Shown: one piece after another, positions 44,291 to 53,955 of the stretch
Numbering within the stretch: position 1 is the first letter of the stretch
Layout: every line of letters starts with the position of its first letter
NCBI GenBank assembly: GCA_034359265.1
Contig: CP136898.1
Location: forward strand, 50,519,501-50,583,500
Origin: Canna indica
Taxonomy: Eukaryota; Streptophyta; Magnoliopsida; Zingiberales; Cannaceae
DNA: 64,000 bases
Direction of reading: 5' to 3'
The notes under the pieces: model-generated
Told to the model about the DNA's origin: nothing
The model's input: only the letters and a program-made list of their open reading frames with translations
The model's database searches: none
Position numbers and translations under genes: made by a program

Positions 44291-44944
44291 ATTGTACCAT
44301 CATTCCATACATTTAGTACTTTTGTATAAACACACGTGTCATCCAAATATGGTTACATGTATAGAAATTGTGGTTGGATATCAAATAATTTTATAAAAAA
44401 TATAAACATTATTTGTTAATCCATCTAAACAGAGAAAAAGCACTCGTTAAATGCATCAATATTATTAAATAATATACAATAAGGTTACGTTGACCCACTA
44501 GCTAATAGTTTAGTGGTTAGACAATCTAGCAAGTTACCAATATGTCATTGTAACAATTTATGCACCTATTTCTGCGTCTATGTACGCCTTCTAGTGTGCC
44601 TTGTGTGTTTATAATAAGGTTATAAGAAATGTAGGACGGTATTTGATTGAGCCTCCGGCAATCAAATTTTATTATGTATATCCTACCACCCTCTCTTGCC
44701 TTTTTCTATTTTTCTGCCTTGTTTTATCATGCCCCTTTTAGATGTCCATGAATTGGACTCAGTGTGGACTAATCATCTTCATGTCATGTTTGGGCATAGT
44801 TTAAAGATTTTTAAAATTGATCCAACCTAAAAGTCTGGACACTCAAGCTCTAGACGGGCTCAAGCCAGCCCAAATATAATTAGCATGGAAAGTAGGCTTT
44901 CGATTGCTTGCACTTTTTTTTTGGTCTGTCTCTACCAAAGATAC

Positions 44945-45436
44945 AACGGAGACTTAACAGAGATGTCGTGGATATTGACTAGGATATTGACTTTACACGT
45001 GGGACACATACAAATAGCAACTTGTCACGCAAGTGACACATTAGATACAATGTAGGTGTCAACAAAAAAATCGAAACGATTAACCAAAAAACCGGTTCGA
45101 AATTGAATCGAATTTTTTGGTTAACCAGTCGATCAGTTTCAGTTTCAATTTTTATTTTCTAAATTTTTGGTTTTCGATTTCGATTTTGGTTTTTGTAAAT
45201 GGAGGGATGACTTGAGCCCAAAATCGAAACCGAAAACCAAAAAATTTAGAAAATAAAAACCGAAATCGAAATCGTTGGATCAGTTAACCAAAAAAATCGA
45301 TGCAGTTTCGAACTGATTTTTTGGTTAATCAAATTTTAAATCTTTTTTCGGCGTGGCAAGTTGCTCTTGTATATGTGCCACATGTAAAGTCAACATCCTA
45401 GTCGGCATCCAAGACATCTTCGTTAAGTCTCACTTA
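44945..45436. repeat. 490-bp near-perfect palindrome (foldback element)
   Basis: Outer arms 44945-45030 and 45351-45436 are reverse complements with about 85-90% identity (GACTTAACxxAGATGTC, CTTTACACGTGGGACACATA). Inner arms at about 45077-45185 and 45210-45330 pair through ATTAACCAAAAAA, TTTTCGATTTCG and related words. No coding frame is present. It looks like a foldback or MITE-type element, and its transcript would form a long hairpin. Confidence 0.78.
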
Positions 45437-45486
45437 GTAGAAGTTAACTTGAATATCATTTTTGTACCATTATCAATAACCTCAGG

Positions 45487-45800
45487 GGTATTTTGGCTCT
45501 AAAACTAACGTTAGGGGCATTTTAGTACCCGTGAAAAAACGTTAGGGGCATTGTAGTACCTGTGACAAAACGTTAGGGAAATTTTAGTACCCGTGAGAAA
45601 ACATCTTGGTATGCATGCGTGCCACGTGTCCACGTCATCAGTCCTAGTCATCAGCCACGTCAGCTCCGTTATCCCTCTATTAACACCGTTTATCTATAGG
45701 GTCATTTTTGTACCCAATTCCATAATGTAAGAAATATTTTTTATCCAAAAAAATCTTAGGAGCATTTTAGTATTCGTGAGAAAATGTTAGGAAAATTTTT
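45487..45800. repeat. short-period repeats with AACGTTAGGGGCATTTTAGTACC
   Basis: Three close copies of about 37 bp at 45505-45605 (AACGTTAGGGGCATTTTAG, then TACCCGTGA), plus diverged copies at 45487 and 45755-45810. A CACGTG/CCACGTGTCC-type region lies between (45625-45680). Confidence 0.7.
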
Positions 45801-45883
45801 GTACCTTTTTCCTATAATTAATTATTGTATATTAATTAATATCATATTAAATTAATTTAAGACTCAATGATGCAAATAATAAG

Positions 45884-46081
45884 GATTTGACGCTAGCGAA
45901 AAGTGTTGTGAGGCCGTGTTGGTCGTTCCGGGAAGAGTTGTCATGGATGTCGGAGTTCTCCGCGTCGGTGGTGGACGCTGTCTATGTGGTGTGCGGGGAG
46001 GATGAAGTGATCGCCAAGGGGTTTTCGGAGTGGATGGTTGAGAATAACAAGGAGGCGGTGAAGGAAGACGCCTATGATTAA
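45884..46081 (+). pseudogene. captured fragment of a methylesterase-like alpha/beta hydrolase
   Basis: The frame to TAA at 46079-46081 reads LTLAKSVVRPCWSFREELS, then DAVYVVCGEDEVIAKGFSEWMVENN and KEVK-like sequence. This resembles the C-terminal quarter of plant methylesterases and hydroxynitrile lyases (MES/SABP2/HNL family), where the catalytic aspartate sits in the CxEDxx block. The following GADHM block with the catalytic histidine is absent, because the frame stops just before it. GC-rich codon use contrasts with the AT-rich surroundings. It lies inside the inverted-repeat structure 43540-49435, so capture by that element is likely. Confidence 0.7.
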
Positions 46082-46180
46082 TCTGCTCAAGTTCAAACCA
46101 GTTTACTTAGTTGATGGTTTCTTCTACGTATTTTGATATATAGCCAATTAATGCTAATGATTAAGAGAGCACGTTGGATT

Positions 46181-47908
46181 TGGGGTGAGCAGGTCTGGGT
46201 ACCTTGTATTTTTCATGATACCCGGTTCTTAGGTTTTGAAATTGGACCCTACCCTATTGGAACTTGGAACCATACCCTACCCGAAACCACATGTTCCAAT
46301 TCCGATTCCGAGTACCCTATTGGAACATGTTCATTACAGGTTTCAAAACAGGTTCCAGAATAGCTTCCAACAGGTTCCAGTGTAGGTTCCAAAAATAGGT
46401 TCAAATAGGGGTGTGCACGGGTACCGGGTAGACTCGGAACCGACTAGAACCTACCCGATAGGGTAGGTTCCGGGTAGATAAAAAAAAATTCGAGTAGGGT
46501 CCCGGTAATGAATTTTGGAACCGGTTAAATCCGGTTCTGGTTCCGGTTCCATAGTCCCGGGTACCCGAAATCGGAACCGTAACCAGTTTTTTGATATTAT
46601 ATATATATATAATTCGGATCCGATATTATAAATTAGATATTATTTAAAATCTATTAACCCAAACCCATTAACCCTCTATTGACCCATAACCCTAACCCAT
46701 CTCTCTGACTCTCTCACCTCCCTCACGGCTCACGCACCCACGCCGCGTTGCCTCGCCTCTCGCCCTCTCCCGATCCCGTCGACATAGACACACCGGCGCA
46801 CACCTCGCTCTCGCCCTCTCCCAGTCTCCCGTGATCCCGTCTCGCAGACAGCCTCGCCTCTCGCCCTCTCCCCGTCTCTCGTGATCCCTCGGCATCTGCG
46901 GGTGTCTGCGTCGAGTCATCGACGCATGCTTGCGTCTGCATCTCCATAGCCACAGCCGCTCACGCCTTCACCTACACCCCCTCCCTCGGCGGAGATCCAC
47001 ATCCCGGCTGAGATCCAAGATCCACAGCCGCCACACCTCCTCCCTTTCGCCAGGTACACCGCGTGCTTACTCTTTCTCATCTAAGAACCATGGTCCGGTT
47101 TGTTTACAAATCATTATATTATTTACTATCTTCATAATTTGGTATGCAGAGTCCAAAATAGCTGGTATTTTAAGTTTTGTAGTACTCTTAATAATCACCC
47201 GTCTACATTAGATTGTTCACTAATTAGCATTTTGCTTTACTTACTGGATTGAACTAATTTGAACATTGCTTGTTGCATGATCCTTTAGCTTCAAAATGTT
47301 TCTTGTAATATTGGGTTTGATGTTGTAATAATTTGTGCATTTGAACATTGCTTATTGCATGATCCTTTAGCTTCAGAATGTGTGAACAAAATAGCTGATG
47401 CATTGCAAACTTTTCCAGCTAGCAATGACCCTTACATAAAAACAATCAGGTTTTGGTTAATTTGCTCCTGAAGCATTCTGTGATCAGTTTTAGGCCTCCA
47501 AGCTATTTATGACAGGGTACCCGGAACCGGAACCGGAATCACAGGTTCCGGGTAGGGTCCGATTACAGGTTCCACCGGGTAGGGTCCGGGTTCGAAATTT
47601 AGGAACCGATCCCCTATAGGGTTGGGTCCGAGTATCCTAAAAATTACAGGGTACCCGGACCCGCTCACCCTTGGGTTCCAATAGGGTACTCTATTGGAAC
47701 TTGTACCCTCGAACCGGTAAATGATCAGGTTTCACGGTACAGGTTCCGAATATCGATTCTAGTTCCAGTTCCCGAAATTGATTTTAACCGGTTCCTTAAT
47801 TTTTGTCCTGATCCCTACCCGAATTTAATTCACGTCTACCTATAACTTACCCTATCGGGTAGATTCCAATCGATTCCGGATCTACCTAGTACCCATGCAC
47901 ACCCCTAG
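46181..47908. mobile_element. outer hAT element with a nested hAT copy
   Basis: The 8-bp duplication GTTGGATT lies at 46173-46180 and 47909-47916. Ends: TGGGGTGAGCAGGTCTGGG on the left, and the reverse complement of the right end CTAGGGGTGTGCATGGG. Sub-terminal DNA is full of GGTTCC/GGAACC words. No transposase is found. After removal of the inner element, only about 450 bp remain, so it is itself a short derivative. Confidence 0.75.
46406..47673. mobile_element. inner hAT element, 1.27 kb
   Basis: Left end TAGGGGTGTGCACGGGTACC. The reverse complement of the right end is CAAGGGTGAGCGGGTCCGGG. The 8-bp duplication is GGTTCAAA (46398-46405) and GGTTCCAA (47674-47681), with one difference. A GC- and CT-rich stretch (46690-47060) resembles the one in the truncated hAT at 37029, so the two are related. 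No transposase is seen. Confidence 0.7.
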
Positions 47909-48027
47909 GTTGGATTTCATGGTTGAATTGAAGGGTGGTTGTCCATTTAATTACAGATAAATGCTGACGAGCAAACGTAGTGCTATCCAATTGATTATTC
48001 CACGAGTGCATCAATTTTAATCAAACC

Positions 48028-48228
48028 AATCAACGATTTTTCTAAATTAGAATAAGAATTCTGTTTATTCCCAAAAACAAAATAAGAGAGGAGTTATTCT
48101 CCAAAACCGAATGAAATTTAAAATATCCTCATAATACCCCTCATAATGGGGTTGACGCCTCGTTAACTGCGTTAACCCCATTAACACTGCTGTAACGGAT
48201 CATTCAAAGTCGTTTCACGTCTCACCCG
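48028..48228 (-). repeat. inverted-repeat arm, right
   Basis: Reverse-complement partner of 44089-44290, with GACGCCTCGTTAACTGCG and CGTTTCACGTCTCACC. Between the arms lies the 3.7 kb core with the palindrome, the hydrolase fragment and the nested hAT elements. Confidence 0.82.
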
Positions 48229-49435
48229 TTAAACCATTTAAACGATTTAATGTTTAAATGAGTCATTCAAACTTGGAAATGCATTATAAAATCACTAAAA
48301 AATCACAAAAATTATAATTTAATAAATGAAATGAGGTCCACAACTTGGATCAACAAAAATGAGTGGGCACAAGTCCCAAAAGAAAATTGTTTAAACCATT
48401 TAAACAGTTTCACTAAAATTATTTAAATATATCATTTAAGCTTGGAAATGCATCAAAAAATCACTAAAAATTACAAAAATTCTAATTTACTGAATCAAAT
48501 GAGATACACAACTTGGATCAATGAAAATAAATGGGTACAATTTCTAAAACAAAACTGATTAAATCATTTAAACAATTTCAATTTCATTTAAACTGTTTAG
48601 TGAAATTATTTAAATATGTTATTTAAGCTTGGAAATGAATCATAAAATCACCAAAAAATCACAAAAAATCTAATTTACTGAATGAAATGAGGTTCATAAC
48701 CTGGATCAATGAAAATGAGTGTGTACAAGTCCCGGAACAAAAACTGTTTAAACCATTTAAATAGTTTCAGTTTTATTTAAATGGTTTTAATGAAACTGTC
48801 TAAATAGGCCACTTAAGTTTAGAAATGCATCATAAAATCACCAAAAAATCACAACTTGAATCAGTGAAAATGAGTGTATACAAGTCCCAGAATAAAAATA
48901 TTTAAAACATTTAAATAGTTCCAATTTCATTTAAACGCCATTTAGGATTGGAAATGCATCATAAAATCATCAAAAAGTTAAATAAATTATAATTTATTGA
49001 ACGAAATGAGGTCAACAACTTGGATCAATAAAAATAAGTGTGTACAAGTTCCAGAACAAAATTGTTTAAACCATTTAAATAGTTTCACTGTGAAACTGTT
49101 TAAATAGACCATTTAAGCTTGGAAATACATCATAAATCACCAAAAAATCATAAAAATTTTAATTTACTGAATGAAATGAGGTTCATTACTTGGATCAACG
49201 AAAATGAGTGTGTACAAGTCCCAAAACAAAACTATTTAAACCATTTAAACAGTTTCATTTTCATTTAAATAGTTTTAGTGAAACTATTTAAATAGACAAT
49301 TTAAGCTTGGAGATGCATCGTGACATCACCAAAAAATCACAAAAATTCTAATTTACTGAATTCAATTAGGTTCACAACTTGGATAAGTGAAAATGAGTGT
49401 GTATAAGTCTCAAAGCAAAACTATTTAAACAATTT
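48229..49435 (-). repeat. tandem repeat array, minus orientation, about seven units
   Basis: GGAAATGCATxATAAAATCAC recurs at about 48277, 48448, 48634, 48820, 48950, 49118 and 49310, with AACTTGGATCAAxGAAAATGAG between. Same unit as 43540-44088 in the opposite orientation. Confidence 0.85.
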
Positions 49436-49925
49436 TGGTGAATTATAAAATATTTTTTATAATTCAAATTATGGACCTCATTTCATTTTGTAAGTTAGAA
49501 ATTTTGTGATTTTTTATGATGAATTTTTAAGCTTAAATGCCCTATTTAAATAGTTTCACTCAAACTATTTAAATGGTTTAAACGGTTTTGTTCTAGGACT
49601 TGTACACATTCATTTTCACAGATCCAAGTTGTGAACCTTATTTCATCCAGTAAATTAAAATTTTTGTGATTTTTTGGCGACTTTATGATGCATTTCCAAG
49701 TTTAAATGGTTTATTTAAACAGTTTTACTAAAACTGTTTAAGTGAAACTGAAACTGTTTAAATGGTTTAACAACTTTGTTCTGGGACTTATACATACTCA
49801 TTTTTGGCACTTTTATAATGCATTTCCAAGCTTTAATTGTCTATTTAAATAGTTTCACTAAAACTGTTTAAATGAAACTAAAATTATTTAAATGATTTAA
49901 ACAATTTTGTTCTGAGACTTGTACC
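49436..49925 (+). repeat. tandem repeat array, plus orientation, cut by copia element E
   Basis: The array turns back to the plus orientation near 49436, giving about two and a half units, and stops inside a unit at 49925, where the LTR of element E begins. The turn itself is a second inverted junction. Confidence 0.8.
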
Positions 49926-50638
49926 TGTTGGGTTGGGTCACTCCTATATGGACGCCCAAGCCCATATGTCACTAGGGTTTCATCCCTAGTATAAATAAAC
50001 TTAATTTACTGAAAAAGTTAAATGTGCAGTAACCGAGACCAGCCACCAAGAGAGAGAAAAGAAGAAAGAAAAGAGGGGGGTTTTAAAGTGAGATTCGCAC
50101 AGATTTTTTAGCTCTGTCCAGTCTTCATCAAATGCACGATGACATGGTTAAATCTTCTCTGATCAGGCTGAAATTTTTATTGGAGGTTCCTAACTCATAG
50201 TTATTCATTCTCAACGGTGGAGATCGGATTTGGACATCTCTAGACTGCCCAAAAATTCTGCAAACACGGACTATGTTCTCGGTGATGACATTTCTCCAAC
50301 TCTTCTTGTTATTTTCATCTTCTTGATGATTTGAGTCATTGTTGGTGAGCGATTGATGCTGTAGAAGAGTTGAGATAGTGTTCTAGAGATTGTAGCTTGA
50401 TTAAACTCCTTTGCATCTTGAATTGATGATAGTGGAGTTTATTTCTGGACTAGGTCCCGTGGAGGTTGACTCTCGTTCTTTGAGAGGTGTTACCACGTTA
50501 AAAATTATGGTGTTCTTTCATTATTAGCTACATTGATATACTGTTGCAATTATGGTTAGAACTATACTCGTTTATCCATTGGTTCTCACAAGTGAGGGAA
50601 GAAGTGTTTTCCGCTGTGGAATTGTGTTCTTCCCATCA
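49926..50638 (+). repeat. 5' LTR of element E
   Basis: TGTTGGGTTGGGTCACTCC to TTCCCATCA, 713 bp, with a TATAAATA box at 49990-49997. Its first 90 bp match 63909-64000. Confidence 0.88.
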
Positions 50639-50641
50639 AAG

Positions 50642-50654
50642 TGGTATCAGAGCC
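50642..50654 (+). promoter_or_regulatory. primer-binding site of element E
   Basis: TGGTATCAGAGCC, four bases after the LTR end, complementary to tRNA-Met. Confidence 0.85.
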
Positions 50655-50682
50655 AAGTTGTTATTTGTTTTGTGGTGAACTA

Positions 50683-51409
50683 TGAATGTTAACATGAGTA
50701 GGATGGTTACGTTGAATGGTTCTAATTATACTATGTGGAAAGCAAAAAATGAAAGATCTACTTTATGTGAAGAATTTTCATGGACCAGTTTTTTCCACCA
50801 AAAAGCCTAAAGATAAAACAAATGATGAGTGGAAGTTGTTACATAGACAGGTGTGTGGCTACATCAGATAGTGCTTAGACGATAATGTATTGAACCATAT
50901 TAGTGGGGAGACGGATGCTTGGGCCCTATGGACGCACCTTGAACAGTTGTAAGCACGAAAGACTGAGAATAACAAGATGTTCTTGATAAAGCAGTTGTTA
51001 GCCTTAAGATATCATGATGGGTCCTATGACGAAACATTTGAACAGCTTCCAAGGAATTATTAATCAGCTATCTGTTATGGGTATCAAGTTTGATGCAGAA
51101 ATTCAAGGATTGTTCCTCTTTGGCTCATTACCAGAATCATGGGAAACATTTAGATCTTCATTGTCCAATTCTGCTCCGGATGGTGTGATTTCTATGGATC
51201 TTGCCAAGAGTAGTATTTTAAATGAAGAGATGCGAAGAAAGTCACAAGGTTCTTCACATTCAGATGTCATGGTAACTGAATCAAGGGGGAGAAGCAAAAG
51301 CCGAGGTCCTCATAATAGAGACCAAAGTAGAAGCAAATCCAAAGACAGATACAAGAATGTCAAATGCTATCATTGTGGTGTGAAAGGGCACACTAAACAA
51401 TATTGCTAG
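50683..51409 (+). pseudogene. copia gag, element E
   Basis: The start ATG lies at about 50683, followed by [16 protein letters not shown] UBN2 gag sequence. A shift occurs near 50750, and stops lie at about 50868 and 50949. The frame 51014-51409 continues with FQGIINQLSVMGIKFDAEIQGLFLFGSLPESWE, an RS-rich basic stretch and the zinc knuckle CYHCGVKGHTKQYC, which is complete. A stop directly after the knuckle (51407-51409) ends the frame. Confidence 0.85.
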
Positions 51410-52060
51410 AAGCTAAAGAAGGAGAACAACAACAATAAGGCGAGCAAAGACGAAGGGGAAAAGAAGGAAGATAACAGTGATGAAGATGTTGTTAATACTA
51501 CTTCTGATGATTTCCTTTTGCTTGAAGAGTATGAATCTGCGAACCTTATTGATAAGTCAACTAGTTGGGTAGTTAATAGTGGAGCTACTGTTCATGTCAC
51601 ATAAAAAAGGGATTTTTTCACCTCTTATACTCCTAGTAATTTTGGTGATGTGAGAATGGCTCATGAAGGCATTGCTAAATATTCTGGTATATGAGAAGTT
51701 TGCTTGGAAACTTCTAATGGTACCAGATTGCTTCTCAAACGTGTGAAGCGTGTTCCAGACATTCGACTGAACCTACTGTCAGTTGGCAAGCTATGTGATG
51801 AAGATTATGATAGTTTGTTCTCATATGATGATTGGAAGCTCAACAAAGGTTCCATGGTTGTAGCGAGAGGTGTTAAGTTATCTACATTTTATATGACTCA
51901 AGAAAAAGTTGACAATGATGTTGTTAATGCAACGGAGTCAGTTGATGGAACCGAGTTGTGGCATAAGAGGTTGTGTCACATGAGTGAGAAAGGAATTACT
52001 ATTTTGGCAAGAAAGAATTGGTTGTCCGAGTTGAAGAGTACATAATTGTAGAAGTGCTCT
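51410..52060 (+). pseudogene. copia protease and pre-integrase, element E
   Basis: Near 51560-51600 the protease active-site region reads SWVVNSGATVHVT. The catalytic aspartate of the DSG triad is asparagine, and a stop follows at about 51601. The frame 51704-52045 carries LLKRVKRVPDIRLNLLSVGKL and ELWHKRLCHMSEKGITIL, the pre-integrase part. Confidence 0.82.
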
Positions 52061-53096
52061 CATTGCTTAGTTGGAAAACAAAACAGAGTTTCTTTCAAGA
52101 AGCATCCGCCTTCTAGGAAGTCAGAGATACTTGATTTGGTGCATTTCTGATGTATGTAGTCCTATGAAGACAAAATCACTTGACGGTTCTCTCTATTTTG
52201 TGACATTTATTGATGATCACTCAAGGAAGATGTGGGTTTACATATTGAAGAGTAAAGACCAAGTGTTTGTTGCATTCAAACAATTTCATGCTTTAGTTGA
52301 GAGAGAGACCGGGAAGAAGCTGAAATGCATTCATTCAATGGTGGTGAATACATAGGACAGTTTGATATCTACTGTAAAGAACATGGAATTAGACATCAGA
52401 AAACTCCTCCAAAGACTCCATAATTGAATGGCTTAGTTGAAAGGATGAATAGAACATTGATAGAAATGGTGAGATGTTTGCTTTCACAATATGGATTGTC
52501 ACAATATTCTGGGGTGAAGCTTTGAGCACAGTTGTGCATGTTTTGAATCGCTCACCAAGTGTTCCTCTACAGCATGAAGTACTAGAGAAAGTGGCGTCAA
52601 GTAAAGATGTTTCTTATGATCACTTGCGAGTTTTTGGGTGCAAGACCTTTTGTTCACATTCCTAAAGATGAGAGATTCAAGCTTGATGTGAAGACAAAGC
52701 ATGCAATGTGTATTTCTAGGTTATGGCATGGATGATTTTGGCTACAAGCTATATGATCCTATTGATAAGAAGCTTATTCGAAGCAAAGATGTGGTCTTTG
52801 TGGAAGATCAGATATTGAAGGATATTGATATTACAAAGAAGTCAATATCTAAACCAAGTGAAGAGTCTATTAGTTTTGATGTTGTTCCTCCTGCACCAAG
52901 AGAACAACAAGTTGCAGTTAAGACTCAAAGTAATCAACATGATGCAATCGACACTCAAAGTGATCAACAAGATGTGGATATAGGAGAAATGGGTGATCCT
53001 ATAGATGGAGACAATGAAGATGCTCCTAATGAACAACCAACCTTGGAGATTCCGACAGATACACTTAGGAGATTTGTTAGAGACAGAAGACCCTGA
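52061..53096 (+). pseudogene. copia integrase core and C-terminal part, element E
   Basis: The frame 52071-52355 has YFVTFIDDHSRKMWVYILKSKDQVFVAFKQF, including the first catalytic aspartate. Frame changes follow near 52340-52470. The next frames carry WGEALSTVVHVLNRSPS and HLRVFGCK (52474-52665), then CVFLGYGMDDFGYKLYDP and RSKDVVFVE (52701-53096), the tail and linker with repeated glutamine-aspartate words. Confidence 0.85.
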
Positions 53097-53186
53097 TCAT
53101 GGTATTCTGCACATGAGTTTATTTTACTAATAGATGGAGGAGAACCTGAGTGTTTTATAGAGGCCATAAAATATGAAGATAAAGAG

Positions 53187-53955
53187 TTGTGGAATGAATC
53201 TATGCAAGATGAGATGAAGTCTTTGCATGAGAATCATACTTATGAGTTGGTGAAATTACCTACAGGTAAGAGAGCCTTGAAAAACAAATGGGTATACAGG
53301 AAAAAGTTTAAAGAACATAGCTCAAAGCTTCGATACAAGGCAAGATTGGTTGTTAAGGGATTTGGTCAAAGGAAGGGAATAGACTTTGATGACATTTTCT
53401 CTCCTGTTGTGAAGAGGTCTTCCATTCATACAGTGTTTGGCTTAGTTGCTAGTCTTGATTTGGAGATTGAGCAGATGGATGTGAAAATGGCTTTTCTTCA
53501 TGGTGATTTGGAAGAAGAGATCTACATGAAACAACCAGAGGGTTTCATAGTAGAAGGAAAAGAGGACTATGTGTGCAAACTTAAGAAGAATCTTTATGGC
53601 TTGAAGCAAGCTCCTAGACAATGGTATAAAAAGTTTGAATCAGTTTTGGGGGAGCATGGCTACGTACAAGAAGACATCTTTAGATCATTGTGTGTTTGTA
53701 CAAAGATTCTCTGATGACGATTTTATCATCCTTTTGTTATATGTGGATGATATGTTGATTGTTGACAAGAATGCTTCTAGGATTGATGGATTGATGGGTT
53801 GAAAGACTTGGGTCCTACAAAACATAGTTTGGGCATGACGACCACCCGTTACAGAGATGCAAGGAAGCTTAATATGTCACAAGAGAACTACATCAAGAAG
53901 GTACTTTAGAGATTTAACTTGGATGAGGCTAAATTTATTTGTAGCCCTCTTGCTC
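53187..53955 (+). pseudogene. copia reverse transcriptase, element E
   Basis: The frame 53187-53714 contains WNESMQDEMKSLHENHTYEL, KARLVVKGFGQRKGIDFDDIFSPV, QMDVKMAFLHGDLEEEIYMKQPEGF and LYGLKQAPRQWYKKF. After a frame change near 53690, the catalytic LLYVDDMLIV is present at about 53735-53765. The sequence ends at the TGCTC duplication (53951-53955), where a solo LTR was inserted. Confidence 0.88.

Noticed and set aside
46692..46953. Open frames of 75-76 codons rich in arginine on the minus strand
   Set aside because: They lie in the CT-rich part of a hAT element that also occurs at 37320-37480. Low-complexity sequence gives open frames by chance.
43540..49925. Tandem units considered as a centromeric satellite
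   Set aside because: Only about twelve diverged units occur, they are arranged in inverted blocks around a core with transposons, and no long head-to-tail array is visible. Satellite ancestry remains possible.
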